A stretch of DNA of 12,831 bases from DATCVR01 sp036566745. GTDB lineage: Bacteria; Actinomycetota; Actinomycetes; Jiangellales; Jiangellaceae. Positions 1 through 5,910 of the stretch are shown here, one piece after another. The translations under genes and the position numbers were made by a program. The stretch covers positions 1 to 12,831 of the forward strand of contig DATCVR010000021.1 of assembly GCA_036566745.1 (NCBI GenBank). Direction: 5' to 3'. The notes beneath the pieces were generated by a model. That model was not told the origin of the DNA and did no database searches. It saw only the letters and a program-made list of their open reading frames with translations. Numbering within the stretch: position 1 is the stretch's first letter; the number at the start of each line of letters is the position of its first letter.

Positions 1-302
1 ACGGCCCAGTCCTGCGTCAGGCCGATCTCGCGGGAGATCTGGTGGCGCAGGAAGTCGACCTCGTAGCCGACGCCACGGGTGCCGTACGACCCGAGGTAGG
101 AGAGGTCCTTGCGCAGCTTGGCGGAGTTGACCCCGGCCGACGTCGCGAGCTCCTCGGAGGACACGGTGGCCACGTCACGCTCGGCGAGCGCGGTGAGTGC
201 ACGCAGGTACAACGGCAGCCGCGCGACGGTGGCCTCCGGCACGCCACGAGGGGCGGCGGTCGGCGTCGGCGGCTGCTCTGCCGGTCGGCTGGCGCGGGTC
301 AC
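1..302 (-). CDS. rex: Redox-sensing transcriptional repressor Rex (N-terminal part, runs off left edge)
   Basis: Rex represses respiratory and fermentative genes when NADH is low and releases DNA when NADH/NAD+ rises. About 100 codons are visible from a GTG at 302-300, preceded by GGGAG at a short spacing. Residues 1-20 are a Pro/Ala-rich extension. Residues 28-80 are the winged-helix DNA-binding domain of the family: a helix LPLYLRALTALAE, the SSEELATSAGVNSAKLRKDL recognition region (about 48-66) and the wing SYLGSYGTRGVGY (68-80), which is highly characteristic of Rex. The C-terminal NADH-binding Rossmann domain lies outside the window. In Streptomyces rex heads an operon with hemA and other haem genes, so hemA probably follows beyond the left edge; that is inference. 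The gap upstream carries a Rex operator-like site, suggesting autoregulation. Confidence 0.93.
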   Translation of the reverse strand, partial: MTRASRPAEQPPTPTAAPRGVPEATVARLPLYLRALTALAERDVATVSSEELATSAGVNSAKLRKDLSYLGSYGTRGVGYEVDFLRHQISREIGLTQDWA

Positions 303-386
303 AATGCTCCCGGGTTGGCCGGCCCGAGCGGTGGCGACACGGGGGCGGTGTCGTCGCCTGAACCGGCGGAAAGTACGATGCGCCCC

Positions 387-416
387 AGCCTAGGTCACTT
401 GTGAACCCATGCACAA
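387..416 (-). promoter_or_regulatory. Candidate rex promoter
   Basis: On the minus strand TTGTGC (416-411), an 18-base spacer and TAGGCT (392-387) form a plausible sigma-70-type promoter with a start near 380, giving a leader of about 78 bases before the rex GTG. The Rex-like palindrome at 400-415 sits inside it. No other clear feature was seen in the 303-440 gap. Confidence 0.4.
400..415 (-). promoter_or_regulatory. Candidate Rex operator (ROP) in the rex promoter
   Basis: The plus strand reads TGTGAACCCATGCACA. The published Streptomyces Rex operator is a palindrome of the form TGTGAAC-NN-GTTCACA. The left half-site matches fully and the right half differs at two positions (ATGCACA against GTTCACA). 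The site lies about 98 bases upstream of the rex start and covers the -35 box and spacer of the proposed rex promoter, a position expected for repression. The match is read by eye; binding is inferred. Confidence 0.6.
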
Positions 417-440
417 AGTTGCGCTTCTGCCCACGCTGAC

Positions 441-2024
441 CTATGGGGTCTTCCAGTCGACCTGCGACGAGCGGTAGAAGTCGACGCCGAGGCTCTCCCA
501 GAGCAGTGCCTGAGCCCCGAGCCGCACCCGAAAATCGTCCCATTCACGCTGGCCAGAGCCCGACCACCCGACTTCGGCCACCGCTGGGAGCCGAGGGAAG
601 GTCATGACCTCGACCTCGTCCATGGTGGTCACGGTCTCGGTCCAGAGGGCTGCCTCGACGCCGACGACGTCGTCCTCGCCCACGCCGGAGACCAACGTCG
701 CCGGGTCCCAGTCGTAGGCGTCGCGGACGTCGACGTGGCCGGCCCAGTCCTGCCCGAGCTCGAAGTCGGGGTGGTACTTCATGTCGAGGTACACGTGGTC
801 GGCCGGCGACAGGATCAGCCGCGCACCGGCCGCGGCGGCCGCTGCGGCCTGGGCCGGCTCGCGGGTGTCCCAGTACTGCACCAGCGTGCCCGGCGGCACC
901 GGGGTGCGGGCAATCTCCTGCCAGCCGATGGCCTCCTTGCCGTGCTCGGCCACGATCGGCAGCACCTTGCCCATGAAGGTGGCGTAGTCGTCGGCGGAGG
1001 TGCTCAGGGCCTCGTCGCCGCCGACGTGCAGGTAGCCGCCCGGGGTCGACGCCGCCAGCTCGCGGACCACGTCGTCGACGAAGCCGTACGTCTCGGGCTT
1101 TCCGGCGCACAGCGAGCTGAAGCCGACGTCGACGCCGGTGTAGGGCTCGGGCGGCGACCCGTCGCAGGCGAGCTCCGGATACGCGGTGAGCGCGGCGTTG
1201 GTGTGTCCGGGGAGGTCGATCTCGGGGACCACCGTGACGTAGCGCTGCGCGGCGTGGGCGACGATCCGCGCGTAGTCCTCGGCGGTGTAGTGGCCGCCGG
1301 CTCCGCCTCCCACTTCGGTGGCCGCGCCGATGCCGGTGAGTTCGGGTCGCGCCGCCACCGCGATCCGCCACCCCTGGTCGTCGGTGAGGTGCAGGTGAAG
1401 GACGTTGATCTTGTAGAGCGCCGCGAGGTCGATGAACCGGAGCACGTCGTCGACGCCGAAGAAGTGGCGCGCGACGTCGAGCATCACCCCGCGCCAGGCG
1501 AAACGTGGCACGTCGCGGATCCGGCCGCCCGGGACCTCGCCGTCGACGGCGAGCTGGCGCATGGTCTGGGTGGCCCGGAACAGCCCGGCCGGCCGGAACG
1601 CCCGGATCTCCACGCGCTGTGGTGTCGCCGACAGCTCGTACCCCTCGTCGCCGAGATCGGCCGCGCCGTCGAGCGCCAGCACGATCACGCGCTCGGAGGC
1701 CGGCTCGGAGCCCGGCTCGGAGCCCGGCTCGGAGGCCGTGGCGCTGGTGGAGGCGTCGCCGGTGGCTCGACCGGTAGCGGTGGCTCGAACGGTGCCGAGC
1801 ACCTCGGCGAGCTGGTCGCCGATGGCCGCGACCTCGTCGTCGGCTCGATCGGTGACCACGACGACCGCGGCGTCGAGGACGAAGGCGGCACCGTCGGGCT
1901 CGACGGAGGTGGGCAGCGGGATCACGGTGGCGTTGATGGTCGGCTCCTCGAACGAGGGATCGGTGCAGGCGGCGAACGCGAGGCAGAGGGCGAGGCCGGC
2001 GGCGGCAGATGCGAGGCGGTGCAT
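441..2024 (-). CDS. Family GH20 beta-N-acetylhexosaminidase, predicted lipoprotein
   Basis: GH20 enzymes release terminal N-acetylglucosamine or N-acetylgalactosamine from chitin, glycans or peptidoglycan fragments by substrate-assisted catalysis. The 527-residue protein begins with a signal peptide ending in a lipobox-like FAAC (Cys20), so it is probably anchored outside the membrane; Phe at -3 is slightly unusual. A GH20b-type N-domain spans about 30-165 and is interrupted by a Ser/Glu/Pro-rich insert (about 82-112). The catalytic barrel starts near 172: RFAWRGVMLD with substrate Arg178, HLHLTDDQGWR (210-220), PEIDLPGH (267-274), and HVGGDEA (333-339) holding the catalytic pair Asp337-Glu338; Trp461 lies in EAALWTE. 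Length and motifs look complete. The ATG at 2024 lies 15 bases after the glutaredoxin stop with no clear ribosome-binding site, suggesting a shared transcript. Function is secure; the natural substrate is not. Confidence 0.93.
   Translation of the reverse strand: MHRLASAAAGLALCLAFAACTDPSFEEPTINATVIPLPTSVEPDGAAFVLDAAVVVVTDRADDEVAAIGDQLAEVLGTVRATATGRATGDASTSATASEPGSEPGSEPASERVIVLALDGAADLGDEGYELSATPQRVEIRAFRPAGLFRATQTMRQLAVDGEVPGGRIRDVPRFAWRGVMLDVARHFFGVDDVLRFIDLAALYKINVLHLHLTDDQGWRIAVAARPELTGIGAATEVGGGAGGHYTAEDYARIVAHAAQRYVTVVPEIDLPGHTNAALTAYPELACDGSPPEPYTGVDVGFSSLCAGKPETYGFVDDVVRELAASTPGGYLHVGGDEALSTSADDYATFMGKVLPIVAEHGKEAIGWQEIARTPVPPGTLVQYWDTREPAQAAAAAAAGARLILSPADHVYLDMKYHPDFELGQDWAGHVDVRDAYDWDPATLVSGVGEDDVVGVEAALWTETVTTMDEVEVMTFPRLPAVAEVGWSGSGQREWDDFRVRLGAQALLWESLGVDFYRSSQVDWKTP
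1691..1738. repeat. Four-copy 12-bp tandem repeat inside the hexosaminidase gene
   Basis: Units of GCTCGGAGCCCG or GCTCGGAGGCCG occur four times head to tail (starts at 1691, 1703, 1715 and 1727). They are in frame and encode the ASEP/GSEP-type run around residues 97-111. The two outer copies share the GGCCG ending and the inner two share GCCCG. Copy-number change would alter the loop by four residues without a frameshift. Confidence 0.9.
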
Positions 2025-2039
2025 CGACGCGGTGCGACG

Positions 2040-2291
2040 TCAGGAGTCCAGGGCGGCGCGAAGGCGCGCCTCGTCGACGCGCCAGAAATCGTGCTGGTTC
2101 CCGTCGACGAAGGTGACCGGGATCTGCTCGGCGTAGCGCCGCTGGAGCTCGGGATCGTCGAGGATGTTCCGCTCGCTCCAGCCGACGCCGAGATCGGCGC
2201 AGACCTTCGCGATCACGTCGCGGGCGTCGTCACACAGATGGCATCCGGGCTTGGCGAGCAGCTCGACCCTGGCCGGTCGGCGGTCTTCCAC
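2040..2291 (-). CDS. Small glutaredoxin-like thiol-disulfide protein (DUF836 type)
   Basis: This 83-residue protein has a single thioredoxin-like fold: beta strand VELLAKPG, redox motif Cys17-His-Leu-Cys20, helix, and the cis-proline segment QIPVTFVDG (Pro58). It lacks the extra helices of full-length thioredoxins. The family is known as glutaredoxin-like; the reductant and target are not known, so a role in cytoplasmic disulfide reduction is inference. The start is a GTG at 2291-2289 with GGGAGGA upstream at about eight bases. In mycobacteria the counterpart Rv0508 sits directly before hemA; here the hexosaminidase and rex lie in between. The gene is divergent from the HAD phosphatase across a 92-base gap, with a TAGGCT box at 2335-2330 as a candidate -10. 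Confidence 0.82.
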   Translation of the reverse strand: MEDRRPARVELLAKPGCHLCDDARDVIAKVCADLGVGWSERNILDDPELQRRYAEQIPVTFVDGNQHDFWRVDEARLRAALDS

Positions 2292-2329
2292 CAGGTGGTC
2301 CTCCCTCGCGCTCGGCCCGCACCCGGGTC

Positions 2330-2335
2330 AGCCTA
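2330..2335 (-). promoter_or_regulatory. Candidate -10 box for the glutaredoxin/hexosaminidase unit
   Basis: TAGGCT on the minus strand (2335-2330) would start transcription near 2323, about 32 bases before the GTG. The same hexamer is proposed for rex. No convincing -35 was found, so support is weak. Confidence 0.3.
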
Positions 2336-2370
2336 CGCGGCGGGGGTACACCGATCCATCGCCGTCCCAT

Positions 2371-2384
2371 TACCCTGACGCACA
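2371..2384 (+). promoter_or_regulatory. Candidate leaderless promoter of the HAD-IB phosphatase
   Basis: TACCCT (2371-2376) is a TANNNT -10 box whose expected start, seven bases on, falls at or next to the ATG at 2384. No ribosome-binding site precedes the ATG. Together these suggest a leaderless mRNA, common in actinobacteria. No -35 resembling TTGACA is visible. Confidence 0.4.
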
Positions 2385-3247
2385 TGCGCCTGCGGCCGAG
2401 TCGGGACGAACGCGAACGGGCCGCGCGCGCCGGCGAGGTGGCCGCCGCGACGGCCGAGGTCGTGGCCGGTATCGAGGTGCCCTCCGACTCCCGAGCCGCG
2501 GCCTTCTTCGACCTCGACAACACCGTGCTGCGTGGAGCGTCGCTGTACTTCCTCGCCCGCGGGATGCACGCTCGCAAGCTCATCCGCACCAGCGACATCG
2601 CCCGATTCGGCTACCAGCAGGTCCGCTTCGCCCTCGGGGCCGAGGACCCCGACCACGTCGCCGAGGCGCGCGCCGCGGCGCTGTCCTTCATCGCCAACCG
2701 GTCGGTGGCCGAGCTCTCCGACATGGCCGAGGAGATCTTCGAGGAGACGATGCGGGCGAAGATCTGGCCGGGCACCCAGGCCATCGCCCAGATGCATGTC
2801 GACCAAGGACAGCGGGTGTGGCTGGTCACGGCCGCGCCGGTCGAGGTCGCCGGCATCATCGCCAAGAAACTCGGCCTCACCGGCGCCCTCGGGACGGTCG
2901 CCGAGCACGCCGACGGCTACTACACCGGCCGACTCGTGGGTGATCTCCTGCACGGCGAGGCCAAGGCCGCCGCGGTGCAGGCGCTGGCCGCCCGCGAAGC
3001 GCTCGACCTCGACCGCTGCTCGGCCTACAGCGACTCCGCCAACGACATCCCGATGCTCTCGCTCGTGGGCTATCCGTGTGCGGTCAACCCGGACCGAAAG
3101 CTGCGCCGCGAGGCCCGCGACCACGGCTGGCGGATCCGCGACTACCGCGGGCGCCGGCGCAACACCACGCTGGCCGTGGCCGCCGGCACCGGCGCGGCCG
3201 CAGGGGCCGTGGTGGGTGTGGTGGCGGCGCGCCGGCGTTCCCGCTGA
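2384..3247 (+). CDS. HAD-superfamily IB phosphatase (SerB1-like)
   Basis: Subfamily IB HAD enzymes are Mg-dependent phosphomonoesterases related to phosphoserine phosphatase. All four motifs are visible in the 287 residues: FFDLDNT with nucleophile Asp43 and acid Asp45; Thr149 in LVTAAP; Lys194 in GEAKA; and YSDSANDIPML with Asp217 and Asp221. A helical cap lies between about 50 and 125. The C-terminus (about 262-282) is an Ala/Gly/Val-rich hydrophobic stretch followed by RRRSR, so the protein may be tethered to the membrane by its tail. The mycobacterial counterpart Rv0505c is called serB1, but serine synthesis is not established by sequence; lysophosphatidate or another phospholipid-like substrate is possible given the neighbouring acyltransferase. 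It is the only plus-strand gene here, convergent with the acyltransferase across 24 bases. Confidence 0.9.
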   Translation: MRLRPSRDERERAARAGEVAAATAEVVAGIEVPSDSRAAAFFDLDNTVLRGASLYFLARGMHARKLIRTSDIARFGYQQVRFALGAEDPDHVAEARAAALSFIANRSVAELSDMAEEIFEETMRAKIWPGTQAIAQMHVDQGQRVWLVTAAPVEVAGIIAKKLGLTGALGTVAEHADGYYTGRLVGDLLHGEAKAAAVQALAAREALDLDRCSAYSDSANDIPMLSLVGYPCAVNPDRKLRREARDHGWRIRDYRGRRRNTTLAVAAGTGAAAGAVVGVVAARRRSR

Positions 3248-3271
3248 CCAGCGCGCCAGGGCGGACGTGGA

Positions 3272-4417
3272 TCAACCGAAGGCCGGACCGCGCAGCTCGA
3301 GCAGCCGGTGGAGGGTCTCCTGGATGGTGTCGCGGACGTGGTCGGTCAGCTCGAAGACCACCATGGGATCGTCCGCCGCGGCCGGGCTGTACTCGTCGGT
3401 GCGGATCGGCTCGCCGAACTCGATGATCCACTTCGACGGCAGGGGTACCAGCCCGAGCGGTCCCAGCCACGGGAACGTGGGCGTGATCGGCACGTACGGC
3501 ACCCCGATCAGCCGGGCGATCGAGTCGGCGTTGGCGATCATCGGGTAGATCTCCTCGGCCCCGACGATGGAGCACGGGATGATCGGTGTCCCGGTGCGCA
3601 GCGCGGCCGACACGAACCCTCCGCGGCCGAACCGCTGGAGCTTGTACCGCTCGGAATACGGCTTGCCCACGCCCTTGAAGCCCTCGGGCCACACGCCTAC
3701 CACCTCGCCGGAGGCCAGCAGCCGCTCGGCGTCCTCGTTGCAGGCCAGCGTCGAACCGCTGCGCCGGGCAAGGTCGGACACCACCGGGAGCTGGAACACC
3801 AAGGTGGCCGCGAGGGTGCGGAGGTGGCGGTGGCGGGGGTGTTCGTCGTGGACCGCGAGCTGGGTCATGAGCGAGTCGACCGGGATGGTGCCCGAGTGGT
3901 TGGCCACGACCAGAGCCGCGCCGTCGTCCGGGATGTTCTCGATGCCGCGCACGGTCACCCGGAACCACCGCTGGTAGAGCGGCCGGAGCATCGGGAGGAG
4001 GACGGCCTCGGTCAGCTCCGGGTCGAACCCGAACGCGTCGACCTCGAACTCGCCCGTGAACCGCCTGGCCAGGAACGACAGGACGCGATCGGCCTTCTCG
4101 GCGTCCGGCGACAGGGTCTCGCCGACGAACCGGCCGACCAGCGATACCAGGTCGTCGAAGGGACTCTGCGACGAGCGGGCACCCTCGCCGTCGCCCTGCG
4201 GCGTCGGCTCGGGCTGGGCCTTCGTCGCCGCCGCCTTCGTCGTGGCGGCCCTCTTCGTGGCGGCCCTCTTCGCGCCGGTGTCCTTTGCCGCCACCTTCGT
4301 GGCCGCCACCTTCTTGGCCGGCACCTTCGTGGCCGCGGCCTTCTTCGCGGGCACCTTCTTCGCCGGAGCGGACACCGCGGCCGCCTTTTCCGCCGAGGTG
4401 TTCGAGGAGTCAGTCAT
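3272..4417 (-). CDS. PlsC-like phospholipid/glycerolipid acyltransferase with Lys/Ala-rich N-terminal tail
   Basis: Members transfer acyl groups to lysophosphatidate-like acceptors at the inner membrane face. The domain occupies about 145-375 of 381 residues: VVANHSGTIPVD (His174 and Asp181, spaced H-x6-D rather than the classical H-x4-D), a Leu/Phe-rich segment near 200-215, WPEGFKG (243-249, acceptor phosphate binding) and TPIIPCSIVG (277-286). Residues 11-68 are a basic tail of PAKK and AATK-type repeats, resembling histone H1 or HU tails. The ATG at 4417 overlaps the epimerase stop by eight bases (ATGACTGA) and follows GAAGAAGG, so translation is probably coupled; an in-frame start at 4606 would lie inside the epimerase and encodes no family sequence. 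The pairing with the epimerase mirrors Rv0501-Rv0502. The exact acyl donor and acceptor cannot be read. Confidence 0.87.
   Translation of the reverse strand: MTDSSNTSAEKAAAVSAPAKKVPAKKAAATKVPAKKVAATKVAAKDTGAKRAATKRAATTKAAATKAQPEPTPQGDGEGARSSQSPFDDLVSLVGRFVGETLSPDAEKADRVLSFLARRFTGEFEVDAFGFDPELTEAVLLPMLRPLYQRWFRVTVRGIENIPDDGAALVVANHSGTIPVDSLMTQLAVHDEHPRHRHLRTLAATLVFQLPVVSDLARRSGSTLACNEDAERLLASGEVVGVWPEGFKGVGKPYSERYKLQRFGRGGFVSAALRTGTPIIPCSIVGAEEIYPMIANADSIARLIGVPYVPITPTFPWLGPLGLVPLPSKWIIEFGEPIRTDEYSPAAADDPMVVFELTDHVRDTIQETLHRLLELRGPAFG
4217..4366. repeat. Degenerate Lys/Ala-coding repeat in the acyltransferase tail
   Basis: Variants of the plus-strand words GGCGGCC, CTTCGTGGCCGC and CACCTTCTT recur throughout this stretch. 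On the coding strand they give AAATK, VPAKK and KRAAT modules in an imperfect register. The segment probably grew by slippage or unequal exchange and may vary in length between strains. Confidence 0.7.
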
Positions 4418-5456
4418 CGGCAGTGGCCTTCTTCGCGAGCTCGGGGACGAGGGCGCGGCGCAGGGCGTTCTCGACCGCACCGATCCGGTCGCGGTCGAGC
4501 AGCCCACCACGGGCCCGCGCGGCGACGTAGGACTCGAAGGTCGCGGCGGTGGTGTGGCGGGGCTCGAAGTGCAGCTGCTGGCGCATCCGTGCGGTGTCGA
4601 CACCACGTCCGTAGGTGAGGAACCGGGCCTGGGCGGAGTCCATGTCGGCCAGGCCGAGGCGGCGCATCATCCCGCCGACGAAGGGGGTGCCGAGCGTGGG
4701 CAGCGGCAGCGGCGGGCGGCCGGCTCGCAGGATCGCCTGGCTCAGCGTCAGAAAGCCGTCGCCGGCGACGTTGAAGATGCCCGGGCGGTCCTCGACGGTC
4801 GCCAAGCCGAGCGCCGCCACACAGTCGTCCTCGTGGACGAGCTGGAACCGCGGGTTGCGGCCGAGCACCACCGGCACCACCGGCAGCACGAAGTACTCCG
4901 ACAGCGCGGTGCGGATTGATGGTCCGAGCACGTTGGCGAAGCGCAGGATCGTGACGTCGACGTCGGGGCGCCGCCGGGTGAATCCCCGCACATACGACTC
5001 GACCTCGCTGGCGTCCTTCTCGTAGCCGCGCCGCGAGATGGCCCCCGGCACCATGTCCTCGGCGAACAGCGCCGGCGCGCTCGGGCCCGCGCCGTAGACC
5101 GTGGTGGAGGACTTCACGACGAGCTTGCGCACGGTGTCGGAACGCTGGCACGCCGCGAGGAGCTGCATGGTGCCGATGACGTTGATCTCCTTCTGCGGCA
5201 CCCGCCCTCCGGCGTCGGCCCGGGTGGCCAGGATGTTCATGTGGACGACGGTGTCGGCCCGGGTGCGCTTGATCGCGCGCGCGATGGCGGAGGTGCGGAT
5301 GTCGGCCTTGACGAACTCGGCCGCCCCGATGTCGATCGAGGGCGGTACGACGTCGACGCCGACCACCCGGTCGATCTGCGGGTGCTCGGCCAGGACCTGG
5401 GCCAGCCGGGCGCCGAGATGGCGCGCCACGCCGACGACCATCACCGTCCTCGACAT
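4410..5456 (-). CDS. NAD(P)-dependent epimerase/dehydratase of the extended SDR type (Rv0501/galE2-like)
   Basis: Extended SDR proteins act on nucleotide sugars or other hydroxy substrates with bound NAD. The 348 residues begin with a Rossmann motif GVARHLG (9-15, GxxxxxG rather than the usual GxxGxxG) and an acidic end of strand two, VVGVDVVP. SSTTVYG (116-122) supplies the catalytic Ser/Thr. The expected YxxxK is Y145-E-K-D-A149, so Lys is absent at +4 while Lys147 sits at +2. LRFANVLGP and the FQLVHEDD region (204-211) are typical C-domain motifs. The ATG at 5456 has GGGAGG about nine bases upstream, and TACGCT (5495-5490) is a possible -10. It is translationally coupled to the acyltransferase, so a joint role in envelope lipid or glycolipid assembly is likely but inferred; the galE2 name should not be read as proven UDP-galactose epimerase. 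Confidence 0.86.
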   Translation of the reverse strand: MSRTVMVVGVARHLGARLAQVLAEHPQIDRVVGVDVVPPSIDIGAAEFVKADIRTSAIARAIKRTRADTVVHMNILATRADAGGRVPQKEINVIGTMQLLAACQRSDTVRKLVVKSSTTVYGAGPSAPALFAEDMVPGAISRRGYEKDASEVESYVRGFTRRRPDVDVTILRFANVLGPSIRTALSEYFVLPVVPVVLGRNPRFQLVHEDDCVAALGLATVEDRPGIFNVAGDGFLTLSQAILRAGRPPLPLPTLGTPFVGGMMRRLGLADMDSAQARFLTYGRGVDTARMRQQLHFEPRHTTAATFESYVAARARGGLLDRDRIGAVENALRRALVPELAKKATADD

Positions 5457-5489
5457 ATGGATGCGCCTCCCGGAACCGCTCTGACGATC

Positions 5490-5495
5490 AGCGTA
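5490..5495 (-). promoter_or_regulatory. Candidate -10 box of the epimerase-acyltransferase operon
   Basis: TACGCT on the minus strand would place the start near 5483 with a 27-base leader containing the GGGAGG site. No good -35 is visible. It lies between the bS22 terminator hairpin and the epimerase start, where a new promoter would be needed. Confidence 0.3.
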
Positions 5496-5560
5496 TCGGC
5501 AGGGTCACCGGCGTGTGGGCAACGGTGGACGACCCGCCGATCAGCCTGACCGCGGACGAC

Positions 5561-5600
5561 GACACCCCGCGGGCGCCATGACGGGCACCCACGGGGTGTC
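5561..5600 (-). terminator. Hairpin terminator downstream of bS22
   Basis: GACACCCCGCGGG (5561-5573) pairs with CCCACGGGGTGTC (5588-5600): 13 positions with one C-A mismatch and a 14-base loop. It lies 55 bases after the bS22 stop and ahead of the epimerase promoter region. There is no T tract on either strand, so it would be the U-less hairpin type common in actinobacteria. The rest of the 5457-5654 gap shows nothing else firm. Confidence 0.6.
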
Positions 5601-5654
5601 GTGGGAAAGACGTGCCTCAGCGGCACGGTGGAGCAGGAGCGGGGAGGACCCGGC

Positions 5655-5756
5655 TCACTTGCCCTGACGGCGACGCTGAACGCGCGTCTTGCGCAGCAGC
5701 TTGCGATGCTTCTTCTTCGCCATCCGCTTGCGGCGCTTCTTGATCACAGAGCCCAC
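5655..5756 (-). CDS. Small ribosomal subunit protein bS22 (AURKAIP1/COX24 domain)
   Basis: This 33-residue, extremely basic peptide starts MGSVIKKRRKRMAKKKHRK and ends QRRRQGK. It matches the actinobacterial AURKAIP1/COX24 family; the mycobacterial member (Rv0500B) was identified in 70S structures as the extra small-subunit protein bS22, bound near the decoding region. The GTG start at 5756-5754 has GAGGG six bases upstream and the stop is TGA at 5657-5655. At this length it is below usual gene-calling limits and easily missed. It lies between the HTH gene and the epimerase, the same order as Rv0500A-Rv0500B-Rv0501. A 13-position hairpin lies downstream and two stem-loops lie upstream. Confidence 0.95.
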   Translation of the reverse strand: MGSVIKKRRKRMAKKKHRKLLRKTRVQRRRQGK

Positions 5757-5824
5757 GGGGCACCCTCGCTCGAGTCGTACGGACGTGTCAACGCGGGCCG
5801 GACACGCCCACGAACTGGTCGATG

Positions 5825-5867
5825 GCACGGACAGAACCGTGCGTACCGCAGGCCAGCGTACCTGCGG
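5825..5867 (-). promoter_or_regulatory. Two tandem stem-loops in the leader of bS22
   Basis: Read on the minus strand, CCGCAGG-(8)-CCTGCGG (5867-5846) is followed by GCACGG-type arms with a six-base loop (5842-5825). A GCGTACC direct repeat at 5841-5847 and 5856-5862 (plus strand) gives a 15-base period. The structures lie 44 to 86 bases after the HTH stop and about 70 bases before bS22. They may terminate the HTH transcript, attenuate bS22, or be processed ends. No convincing bS22 promoter was found in 5757-5910. Confidence 0.4.
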
Positions 5868-5910
5868 AGGTGGGGGTCTGGTCCAATCGGGGCGGCGAAC
5901 CGGGTGGAAC

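Noticed and set aside
735..2378. Long plus-strand open frame opposite the hexosaminidase and glutaredoxin genes
   Set aside because: It is antisense to two genes with full family motifs, has low-complexity Arg/Gly/Val composition and no recognisable domain. High GC content produces such frames routinely.
3226..3257. GGCGCGC/GCGCGCC arms between the convergent HAD and acyltransferase genes as a bidirectional terminator
   Set aside because: The seven-base stem is pure GC alternation, lies partly in coding sequence and has an 18-base loop and no T tract, so chance is likely.
3308..4618. Long plus-strand open frame opposite the acyltransferase
   Set aside because: Composition is Arg/Gly/Leu-rich without motifs, and it mirrors codon-position GC bias of the true minus-strand gene.
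5485..5545. CGATCAGC direct repeat (5485-5492 and 5538-5545) in the epimerase upstream region
   Set aside because: Only two 8-base copies 53 bases apart with no further symmetry; probably chance.
5786..5791. TTGACA on the minus strand as a bS22 -35 box
   Set aside because: No -10-like hexamer occurs at 16-19 bases downstream; the expected position reads CGAGGG.
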